From JBDSTZ01 sp039927975 (GTDB lineage Bacteria; Pseudomonadota; Gammaproteobacteria; Burkholderiales; Burkholderiaceae_D): a stretch of DNA of 12,561 nt. The DNA is taken from positions 1-12,561 of the forward strand of contig JBDSTZ010000629.1 in the NCBI GenBank assembly GCA_039927975.1, in the 5' to 3' direction. Positions 6,195-12,561 of the stretch are shown here, in pieces. The notes under the pieces are model-generated. The model was not told where the DNA came from, did not search any database, and saw only the letters and a list, made by a program, of their open reading frames with translations. Position 1 is the first letter of the stretch, and every line of letters starts with the position of its first letter. Both the position numbers and the translations under genes were made by a program.

Positions 6195-6200
6195 TATAAT
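6195..6200 (+). promoter_or_regulatory. Consensus -10 hexamer upstream of first paralog
   Basis: A perfect TATAAT lies 7 bp after the permease stop. No fitting -35 is seen; the TTGACA at 6185-6190 is only 4 bases away and cannot serve as its partner. If used, transcription would begin near 6207, which means the ATG at 6199 cannot be the start of the next gene and the GTG at 6229 is preferred. Confidence 0.35.
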
Positions 6201-6228
6201 GTTTCCACCCGATTTTTTTGGAGTGGAC

Positions 6229-7029
6229 GTGACCCGCTTGATCCGATGTGCGCCGCGATGCGCGGCCCTCGCCATACTCTGCGCCGTGCTGGGCAGCGCG
6301 GTGGCGCAGGAAACCGACGACGGCGCCGAGCCGCCGATGCAAACGGTGGAAATCACCGGTCAAGGTTCCTCGGCGCTGATCAGCTACAAGGCGCTGTTGG
6401 CGGGCATGGACGCTTACGAGCGCCACAAGGCAAAGGCGCCGGACAGCGCCCTTTATTTCAACATGGTGCGCAACCGCGCCAGCGTCAGCATGAAAGGCTT
6501 GACGGCCGAACTGGTCGGCCAGAAGCTGCGCCTGCCGGTCACGATCGCCGCCAACAATTATCTGACGCTCCAGCGCGACGCGGCGGCGCAGGCCGACCAG
6601 GCGGACCTGGTCGTCAACCGGGTCCACGATGCGCTGCGACTGGAGCCGGCGGTCATCAGCAAGAGCGTGAAAGAGGTCGCCCGACGCCTTGGCGACATGC
6701 GCCTGCAATGCATGGTGGGCCACGCGATCGCGCGTGAACGCAAGTCCTTCATGGCCCGCGTCTTCACGCCCGAAGTCACCCAATGCAATGAGATGCGCGT
6801 CTACATGTCGCCGTGGGTGGCCCGGCGCTACACCGGCGTGGTGATGCGCGACGGCGCGCGGGTCGAAAGCGGCGGCGCCGCCACCATCAGCTCCGACGGC
6901 AAGATGGTCAAAGTGCGGCTCGACGATTTGAGCTGGTCGGATGACACCCTGATCGATTACCAGCGCACGCCCCCGGTCACACTCGCGCCGACGACGCCGG
7001 TTGGAGTCAATCCTGCTCCGGCAAGCTAG
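6229..7029 (+). CDS. Secreted protein of unknown function, paralog A
   Basis: Not a family I recognise. From GTG 6229 it has 266 residues; GGAG (6220-6223) is 5 bases upstream. An ATG at 6199 is in frame, but it overlaps a TATAAT box and lacks a ribosome site. The N-terminus is a Sec signal peptide (TRLIRCAPR, a hydrophobic run, then GSAVAQ), so it is exported. The mature region contains ISYKALLAGMDAYERHK, LYFNMVRNRASVSMKGL, KLRLPVTI, RRLGDMRLQC, a second cysteine 25 residues later (C161 and C186 in GTG numbering), ARRYTGVVMRDGAR and a C-terminal LDDLSWSDDTLIDY. The C-terminal 20 residues are Pro/Thr/Ala-rich. The cysteine pair probably forms a disulfide. The next gene is a clear paralog. No membrane anchor or catalytic motif is visible. 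Confidence 0.8.
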   Translation: MTRLIRCAPRCAALAILCAVLGSAVAQETDDGAEPPMQTVEITGQGSSALISYKALLAGMDAYERHKAKAPDSALYFNMVRNRASVSMKGLTAELVGQKLRLPVTIAANNYLTLQRDAAAQADQADLVVNRVHDALRLEPAVISKSVKEVARRLGDMRLQCMVGHAIARERKSFMARVFTPEVTQCNEMRVYMSPWVARRYTGVVMRDGARVESGGAATISSDGKMVKVRLDDLSWSDDTLIDYQRTPPVTLAPTTPVGVNPAPAS

Positions 7030-7078
7030 CCCGATCCCGCAGCGTCGCCTATACTTTTGACTCCTGCGTAATCCGGCG

Positions 7079-7828
7079 ATGACCTTGGCGCGTTCGCTTC
7101 ACCTGGCCCCCATGCTGCTGACAAGCTGCCTGGCCGTCAACGCGTCCACAGTGGCGGCGCAGGATGTCGCCGACATCGACGCGGCGCCCATTGCGACGGT
7201 GGAAGTGAACGGCCTGTTCTCCACCACGCTCGCCAGCTACAAAACGCTGGTCGCCGGCATGGATGCGTATGCGCGCGAACGCGCCATGGCGCCCGCCAGC
7301 ACGCTGTATTTCAGGATCGTAAAGACACGGCCCACCGTCAGCTTCGTCGGACTCCAGGCCGAACTGGTCGGCCCCACCCTGCGCCTGCCGCTGCAAGTCG
7401 ACGGCGTCGGCAAATTGACCGTGGAGCGCAACGAGGCGGCGTTGGCCGACAGGGCGAGTCTGATCGTCAATCGCAGGAAGGACGCGGTGACCTTGCAGCC
7501 GGCCGTGATCAGCGCGGGCCTGGCGCCAGGCGTTCGGCGGCTGGGCGACCTGCGCCTGCAATGCCAGGTGGCGGGGGCGATGAAGCGTGACGCCATGTCG
7601 CTGTTTGAGCGGCGCTTCCTCAGCATTGCCGCGCTGTGCAAGAGCATGGATGTGGTGCTGCCGGCCGGCGTGGCCCGGCGCTACCTGGGCTTCGTCATGC
7701 GCGACGGCGCGCGCAGCGAACGCAACGACACGCGCGCGGTCAGCGCCGACGGCAACGTGGCCACCATTGCGCTGGACGACCCGAGCTGGTCGGACGAAAG
7801 TGTGATCGAGTACTTGACGACGCGCTAG
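7079..7828 (+). CDS. Secreted protein of unknown function, paralog B
   Basis: A 249-residue protein that shares its whole plan with the preceding gene: a signal peptide (to about VAAQ, residue 28), LASYKTLVAGMDAYARE (51-67), LYFRIVKTRPTVSFVGLQAELVG, LRLPLQVD, RRLGDLRLQC (153-162), a second cysteine C187 exactly 25 residues after C162, ARRYLGFVMRDGARSE (199-214) and LDDPSWSDESVIEYL near the end. It lacks paralog A's Pro-rich tail. The signal region contains LTSC, which fits a lipobox loosely, but the hydrophobic stretch continues past it, so ordinary signal peptidase I cleavage seems more likely. It starts 49 bp after paralog A stops, with a TATACT box (7050-7055) in the gap and no clear Shine-Dalgarno site. 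The pair is a tandem duplication that has diverged considerably. Function unknown. Confidence 0.8.
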   Translation: MTLARSLHLAPMLLTSCLAVNASTVAAQDVADIDAAPIATVEVNGLFSTTLASYKTLVAGMDAYARERAMAPASTLYFRIVKTRPTVSFVGLQAELVGPTLRLPLQVDGVGKLTVERNEAALADRASLIVNRRKDAVTLQPAVISAGLAPGVRRLGDLRLQCQVAGAMKRDAMSLFERRFLSIAALCKSMDVVLPAGVARRYLGFVMRDGARSERNDTRAVSADGNVATIALDDPSWSDESVIEYLTTR

Positions 7829-8022
7829 CGTCCTGAGTGGGAGGGCAGGCGCTAATTTCCGCGCCGCCGCACACGGGCTTCTGCACACGCAGGCCACCAA
7901 ATTATTGCCAGAATTATAGCTTGGCATCCGATGAGCTAACTCAACCGGCCTCGACCGTCCCGCGCCACAATCGGCCCACCGACGCGAACTTTTTCGCCAT
8001 GGTGCCAACCGCCGGAGGAATT
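7829..8022 (+). other. Leader region of the TQGYW protein
   Basis: A 194-bp gap whose middle is AT-rich. A five-base inverted repeat, TGCCA (7906-7910) and TGGCA (7922-7926), brackets an 11-base spacer containing TATAGC (7915-7920), a plausible -10. This looks like an operator sitting on a promoter, which would leave a leader of about 95 bases before the strong GGAGGA ribosome site at 8014-8019. No small gene is evident. Confidence 0.3.
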
Positions 8023-8871
8023 ATGAATTTCAACTCACCGCTTTCCCGCGCAATCAAGCGCGCCTTTTGCATGTTGCCTTTGCTTATCACGATGCACGCG
8101 GTACCTGCGCCCGCCCACGCGGCGCCGGCGGCCGAGGCGACCATCGACGTGTGCGAAAATGCCGCGAGCGGACAGTGGCGCTATTCGGGTGTTGTTGCGG
8201 TGACGGATGATCGGGCGGCCAGCGGCACGGCGCTCGGGCTCGACCAGCGCATCCAGAACAAAGTAGTTGGCACCGATTACCTCGACGTGTACGCGACGAG
8301 CGGGGCGAGCGCCGTCAGCGCCAGCGACGACCCGCGGACGAAAGTGCTGGCCTATAGCGTGGAGGCGGCGCCGCTCGTGCTGGGCACGCTACGCGCCCTG
8401 TCGCGCGTGGTGATCACCGATCTGTCGGGTGCGCCGGCGCAGACGGTGTCGGCCAGTGCGCCGGTCGTCGAAGCCATCTGTGGCTGTCCTGTCATCAAGG
8501 GATGCGTGCGGACCCAGGGCTACTGGGGCAACAAGCCGGGCGTTGTCTGGCCGGCCGCCTACAGCCGCACCGCGATGTTTTTTTCAAGCGGACTCACTTG
8601 GCAACAAGTGCTCGACACACCGCCGCGCGGCAGTGCCTACCTGATACTTGCGCATCAGTATATTGCCGCCGTGCTCAATATGGCCGCCGGGGCATCGGCG
8701 CCGTCGAGCGTGCAAACCGTGATCGACAATGCCAAGGTCTTCTTCTTGGGAGGCACCACACCGGCCAGTTGCACGCCGGGCGCATGCGCGCCGCAGATCA
8801 GCTGGGCCGGCATGCTTGACACTTACAACAACGGGCAATACCCGGGCGCACCCAAGCACTGCCCGGATTAG
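8023..8871 (+). CDS. Secreted TQGYW / YNNG-motif protein of unknown function
   Basis: A 282-residue exported protein. ATG 8023 is chosen because GGAGGA lies just upstream; in-frame codons further 5' have no ribosome site. Signal peptide 1-33, ending PAHA. The N-terminal half (about 38-150) is Ala/Ser/Val/Thr-rich and likely beta-structured. After a cysteine knot-like stretch CGCPVIKGC (153-161) comes TQGYWGNKPGVVWP (164-177), a variant of the TQGYWKNHPxxWP motif seen in many bacterial surface proteins. Then follow YLILAHQYIAAVLNMAAG (206-223), two more cysteines (C250, C255), and a C-terminal LDTYNNGQYPGAPKHC (265-280) that matches the tail usually paired with that motif. Seven mature cysteines are present. 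The spacing and motifs indicate a known but functionally uncharacterised module, probably extracellular. No sorting anchor is seen. It stands alone, convergent with the YecA-type gene. Confidence 0.82.
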   Translation: MNFNSPLSRAIKRAFCMLPLLITMHAVPAPAHAAPAAEATIDVCENAASGQWRYSGVVAVTDDRAASGTALGLDQRIQNKVVGTDYLDVYATSGASAVSASDDPRTKVLAYSVEAAPLVLGTLRALSRVVITDLSGAPAQTVSASAPVVEAICGCPVIKGCVRTQGYWGNKPGVVWPAAYSRTAMFFSSGLTWQQVLDTPPRGSAYLILAHQYIAAVLNMAAGASAPSSVQTVIDNAKVFFLGGTTPASCTPGACAPQISWAGMLDTYNNGQYPGAPKHCPD

Positions 8872-8879
8872 CGCGGCGC

Positions 8880-8910
8880 GCCGCCGCCACAGAATCGATC
8901 TGACGGCGGC
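8880..8910. terminator. Hairpin between convergent genes
   Basis: GCCGCCG (8880-8886) pairs with CGGCGGC (8904-8910), and inside it CAGA (8890-8893) can pair with TCTG (8899-8902). It occupies the 59-bp gap between the TQGYW gene and the convergent SEC-C gene. This position fits a shared terminator, but there is no T-run on either strand, so termination is only plausible. Confidence 0.4.
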
Positions 8911-8930
8911 CGGGCTGGCGCCGACGCGCC

Positions 8931-9623
<693 letters not shown>

Positions 9624-9700
9624 GGCGTGCTCTTTATCTGGAGGAAGGCGTTAGTTTAACCGGCATGACAGGTGGGCGCACGGGAATATGCGGCGCGCCT

Positions 9701-9706
9701 TACAAT
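9701..9706 (+). promoter_or_regulatory. -10 hexamer positioned for a leaderless srkA transcript
   Basis: TACAAT ends 6 bases before the srkA ATG at 9713, so a transcript from this element would start on or within a base or two of the start codon. No Shine-Dalgarno site is visible before that ATG, which agrees with leaderless translation. A matching -35 around 9678-9683 is poor, so the call is tentative. Confidence 0.4.
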
Positions 9707-9712
9707 ACGGGC

Positions 9713-10723
9713 ATGGAAAATCCCCTCGTCGCCGGCGACACACCCGCCATCCACCCGTTCGCCGCGCTCTCGCCCGAGTGCGTGCTCGACGCGCTCGAAT
9801 CGGTTGGCATCTACGGCGACGGCCGCCTGCTGGCGCTCAACAGCTACGAAAACCGGGTCTACCAGGTCGGCCGCGAAGACGGCGCCCCCGTGGTGGTGAA
9901 GTTTTACCGGCCCGAACGCTGGAGCGACGACGCCATCCTTGAAGAACACGCGCTGGTGGCCGAGCTGGTCGAGCGCGAGATCCCGGTGGTGCCGGCCATG
10001 ACCATCGGCGAGCGCACCCTGCAAGCCTTCGGCGGCTTCAAGTTTGCCGTGTTTCCCAGCCGGGGAGGGCGCGCGCCCGAGTTGAGCGACCCCGCCACGC
10101 TCGAATGGATCGGCCGCTTCGTCGGCCGCATCCACGCGGTCGGCGCGCTGGCGCCGTATCGCCACCGGCCGGCGCTCACGCTGGACACCTTCGGCCGCGA
10201 GCCGCGCGACTACCTGCTCGCCAACGACTTCATTCCGCCCGAGCTGCTGGCCGCCTGGACCAGCGTGGTGGCGCAGGCGCTGGATGGCGTGGCGCGCTGC
10301 TTCGAGCGGGCCGGCGACCAGCCGGTGCTGCGCCTGCACGGCGATTGCCATGCCGGCAACGTGCTGTGGACCGGCGACGGCCCGCACTTCGTCGACTTCG
10401 ACGACAGCCGCACCGGGCCGGCCGTGCAGGACCTGTGGATGCTGATGTCGGGCGAGCGGCCCGAGATGGTGCGGCAGATGGGCGACATCCTGGCCGGCTA
10501 CGAAGATTTTTGCGAATTCGACCCGCGCCAGCTGTACCTGGTCGAAGCCTTGCGCACCCTGCGCCTGATCCACTATTCGGCCTGGCTGGCGCGGCGCTGG
10601 GACGATCCGGCCTTTCCCGCCGCCTTCCCGTGGTTTAACACCCAACGTTATTGGCAGGACCGGATACTCGAACTGCGCGAGCAGATCGCCTTGATGGACG
10701 AGCCACCATTGTGGCCGGCCTGA
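9713..10723 (+). CDS. srkA: Stress response kinase A (SrkA/YihE/RdoA)
   Basis: A 336-residue protein kinase-like phosphotransferase (E. coli SrkA has 328). SrkA is a cytoplasmic Ser/Thr kinase that protects against stress-induced death and counteracts MazEF toxicity in E. coli. The N-terminal landmark HPFAALSPECVLDALESVG is typical. The nucleotide-binding lysine is K63 in VVVKFYRPERW, with EEH (77-79) as the usual helix-C glutamate region. The catalytic loop is LHGDCHAGNVLW (208-219; D211 catalytic, N216 metal-binding). DFDDS (228-232) is the magnesium-binding DFG equivalent. ALRTLRLIHYSAWLARRWDDPAFP further on is also characteristic. I start at ATG 9713, where homologs begin; in-frame upstream codons lack a ribosome site and overlap the promoter region. 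Confidence 0.95.
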   Translation: MENPLVAGDTPAIHPFAALSPECVLDALESVGIYGDGRLLALNSYENRVYQVGREDGAPVVVKFYRPERWSDDAILEEHALVAELVEREIPVVPAMTIGERTLQAFGGFKFAVFPSRGGRAPELSDPATLEWIGRFVGRIHAVGALAPYRHRPALTLDTFGREPRDYLLANDFIPPELLAAWTSVVAQALDGVARCFERAGDQPVLRLHGDCHAGNVLWTGDGPHFVDFDDSRTGPAVQDLWMLMSGERPEMVRQMGDILAGYEDFCEFDPRQLYLVEALRTLRLIHYSAWLARRWDDPAFPAAFPWFNTQRYWQDRILELREQIALMDEPPLWPA

Positions 10724-10890
10724 TAACAAATAGTGACTGCGTGACAATGGCCTGAGCACCTCCCCGGCGCGCTCAAAGCGGCGAAATGACGCGTTTTCCT
10801 CCGTCTCATCCGCGCGCCGGTTTTCTCCCGTGCGCGGATAATGGTGGCTACAGCTTCCCTCTCGGGCGCTGACACCAGACGAGAACGACG
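10724..10890 (+). other. Intergenic region upstream of coiled-coil gene, with inverted repeat
   Basis: A 167-bp gap. It holds a perfect eight-base inverted repeat, ATCCGCGC (10808-10815) and GCGCGGAT (10832-10839), with a 16-base spacer. A GATAAT (10837-10842) overlaps the right arm and might be a -10, which would make the repeat an operator; it could equally be an RNA hairpin. No T-tailed terminator for srkA was seen. A TGA at 10870-10872 in the frame of the next gene fixes ATG 10891 as its earliest ATG start. Confidence 0.35.
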
Positions 10891-12561
10891 ATGACATCGA
10901 CCGCACATCCGCACGACGAGCCACACCACAGCAATGACCTGCCGGCGCAGGCCGGCGCGCCGGGGCGGGCCAAGTCGGAAATGCGCGCGATCCACGAAGC
11001 CATCGCCCGGGTCGAAGCCGAGGCCAAGGCGTCCTGCGCGGCCGAGAGCCGGGCCCACGCCGAAGCGCGCGCCCGCAGCCTGGCCGAAGAGCGCGCCGCG
11101 ATGGACGCTGCCGCCGCTGCCGCCGCCCTGCAAAACGCCCAGGCCTCGGAAGACGCCATCGAAGCTAACCGCGACCGCCTCGAAACCCTGCGCGCAGCCG
11201 CCGTCGCCAGCATGGAGCGGCTCGAAGCGGTGCGCCAGGAGACCGCCGAACTGCGCGCCCGCGTCGAAGCCGACACCCAGATCAAACTGGCCGCCGAAGC
11301 GCGCGCCAAGAGTGAAGAAGAAGCCCGCAAGCGGGCCGCCGGCCAGATCCAGGCCGAAGCCGAAATGGCCGCCATGGCCGCGCGCGCTGCCGAAGAACTG
11401 CTGGTGCACACCGAGCAGGCGCGCCTGCAGGCGGTCGAGCGGGTCGCCGCCGTCCACGCGGCCAAGGAAGAAGTGCTGCACATCGCCACCGCCGAAGCGC
11501 GCGTGGCCACGCTGGCGCGCGAACGCGAGCGCCAGGCCAAGGGCGCGCGCCAGACCGCCGAACTGCTGGCCGAAGCCGAATCGGAAGCGCTGGAACTGAC
11601 GGTGCAGCGCGAAAAAGCCGACCAGGTGGCGCTGGCCGCCGCCTTCGCGCGCGCGGTGGCCGAAGCGCGCGCGCTGGAAGAAGCCCGCGCGCTGGCCCAT
11701 ATTGAACAAGAACGCGAAGCCATCGCCATCGCCCAGGCCGAGTCGGAGCGGGTGGCGGCCAAGTCGATCCACCTGCGCCTGCAGTCCGAAAAGGAATTGC
11801 GCGACGCCGCCATCCACCGCGAGCGCGTCGAGCAGATGGCCGCCGCCAGCGCCGAAGCGCGGCGCGACGCCGAAGCGCGCATCCTGACCGCCACCGAGGC
11901 GCGCATCGAGGTCGACCGCAAGCTGCGCGAAGTGGCGCTGGTGCGCGCCCAGGCCGAGCAGGACGCCGGCCTGCAGGTGCACGCGCGGGTCGAGGCGGAG
12001 GCCGTGGCCACCGAAAAGGCGCGCGAACGCGAACTGGCCGAGCAGGCCGCCGCCGCCGCCGCGCTGCTCGAAGCCGAACAGCAGCAGCGCGCGCGCGCCC
12101 TGTGCGAGGAGCGCGCCGCGCTGGCGCAGGCCGCCGCCGCCGCCGCCGCCGCGCAGAACGATGCCGAGCAGGCCGTGGTGGCCAGCATCGCCGAACAGGT
12201 CGAGCTGCAGCGCCGCAGCGCCGCGCTGGCCACCCAGAAGGCCGAACAGGCGGCGCTGCTGGCGCAGGCCGAGCACAAACGCGCGATCGGCGAGCAGGCC
12301 GCCCTGGAACAGCTGCAGGAAAAGCTGGACGCCGAACGCGAAGCGGCTGCGGCGGCGTTCGCGCGCGCCGAAACCGAACAGGCCCAGGCCGCGCTGCTGC
12401 GCCGCCAGGCCGAGGCCGAACGCCGCATCGAGGAAGCGCAGCGCGCCGAACTGGACGCCTGCCGCGCGCTGGCCGAACAGGCCGACATCGACAGCGAGGA
12501 AAAAGCCGCGCTGGCCGAAGCCATGATCGCCCAGCTGCGGGTGGCCGCCGACCTGGGCCGG
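10891..12561 (+). CDS. Giant Ala/Glu-rich coiled-coil protein (partial, 3' end off window)
   Basis: The frame opens at ATG 10891 (weak GAG-type ribosome site; in-frame TGA 19 bases upstream of the ATG) and is still open after 557 codons at the window edge. After a short polar N-terminus (about 1-28) containing all four prolines (P7, P11, P18, P24) and several histidines, residues 25-557 have no proline, no tryptophan and no tyrosine. They consist mainly of Ala, Glu, Arg, Gln and Leu in heptad-like order, so one continuous alpha-helical rod is predicted. There is no signal peptide or membrane segment in the visible part. A segment beginning EERAAM (residue 66), followed by a seven-alanine run and LQN, recurs at residue 406 as EERAAL with an eight-alanine run and QN. 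Function unknown: structural, TolA-like, cytoskeletal or partitioning roles are all open, and the missing C-terminus is needed to decide. Strongly biased codons make long false frames on the opposite strand. Confidence 0.85.
   Translation, partial: MTSTAHPHDEPHHSNDLPAQAGAPGRAKSEMRAIHEAIARVEAEAKASCAAESRAHAEARARSLAEERAAMDAAAAAAALQNAQASEDAIEANRDRLETLRAAAVASMERLEAVRQETAELRARVEADTQIKLAAEARAKSEEEARKRAAGQIQAEAEMAAMAARAAEELLVHTEQARLQAVERVAAVHAAKEEVLHIATAEARVATLARERERQAKGARQTAELLAEAESEALELTVQREKADQVALAAAFARAVAEARALEEARALAHIEQEREAIAIAQAESERVAAKSIHLRLQSEKELRDAAIHRERVEQMAAASAEARRDAEARILTATEARIEVDRKLREVALVRAQAEQDAGLQVHARVEAEAVATEKARERELAEQAAAAAALLEAEQQQRARALCEERAALAQAAAAAAAAQNDAEQAVVASIAEQVELQRRSAALATQKAEQAALLAQAEHKRAIGEQAALEQLQEKLDAEREAAAAAFARAETEQAQAALLRRQAEAERRIEEAQRAELDACRALAEQADIDSEEKAALAEAMIAQLRVAADLGR

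Noticed and set aside
6185..6200. TTGACA followed by TATAAT as a sigma-70 promoter
   Set aside because: The spacing is only 4 bases instead of about 17, so the two cannot act together; only the TATAAT was kept, tentatively.
7092..7131. Paralog B as a lipoprotein (LTSC lipobox)
   Set aside because: The cysteine at residue 17 is not followed by a mature-type sequence; the hydrophobic run continues to a better cleavage site near residue 28, and paralog A has no matching lipobox.
9656..10924. Minus-strand frame opposite srkA
   Set aside because: Antisense shadow; srkA motifs on the plus strand are unambiguous.
10648..12524. Minus-strand frames of more than 500 codons opposite the coiled-coil gene
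   Set aside because: Their products are Ser/Ala/Arg- or Gly/Phe/Leu-rich low-complexity sequence, the mirror of GCC/GAA/CGC codons on the plus strand; the plus frame has a sensible start and coherent heptads.

Overview
The window is a high-GC (roughly 65%) stretch of proteobacterial chromosome. UrtA, the ECF sigma factor with its ferritin-like and cytochrome c partners, the BigR/ETHE1/YeeE sulfur module, SrkA and a YecA-type SEC-C protein together fit Betaproteobacteria. My best guess is Oxalobacteraceae (Massilia/Duganella/Janthinobacterium-like). That is inference from gene content; there is no rRNA or other phylogenetic marker here. I see no tRNA, rRNA, CRISPR array, insertion sequence or phage gene.

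Layout. (a) 1-2146, minus strand: an outer-membrane porin followed by urtA, the periplasmic binding protein of the urea ABC transporter. urtA is broken at about 71-79, where it meets a piece of the urtA 3' end in the opposite orientation (1 to about 79). This is a fold-back junction, either an assembly or library chimera or a real inversion. (b) 2426-4122, plus strand: an ECF sigma factor, a Tat-exported ferritin-like protein and a small periplasmic c-type cytochrome, probably one operon, with an ECF-like promoter in front and no anti-sigma gene. (c) 4147-6188: a sulfide/persulfide detoxification locus. An ETHE1-type persulfide dioxygenase (minus) diverges from a BigR/SqrR-type ArsR repressor followed by two half-size YeeE/YedE permeases (plus). 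An AT-rich repeated operator lies in the 81-bp divergent gap.

(d) 6229-7828: two tandem paralogous secreted proteins of unknown function that share a cysteine pair with identical 25-residue spacing. (e) 8023-8871: a secreted cysteine-containing protein with a TQGYW motif and a YNNG...C tail. (f) 8931-9623, minus: a YecA/UPF0149 protein with a zinc-type SEC-C tail, divergent from (g) srkA (9713-10723), a stress-response kinase that may be translated from a leaderless mRNA. (h) 10891 to the right edge: the first 557 residues of an enormous Ala/Glu/Arg/Gln-rich coiled-coil protein with no proline after residue 24, still open where the window ends.

Working together: block (a) is urea uptake (outer membrane plus periplasm). 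Block (c) is a self-contained sensor/enzyme/transporter unit for reactive sulfur. Block (b) looks like an envelope redox or metal-stress operon of unknown physiology. The least understood parts are (b), (d), (e) and (h).
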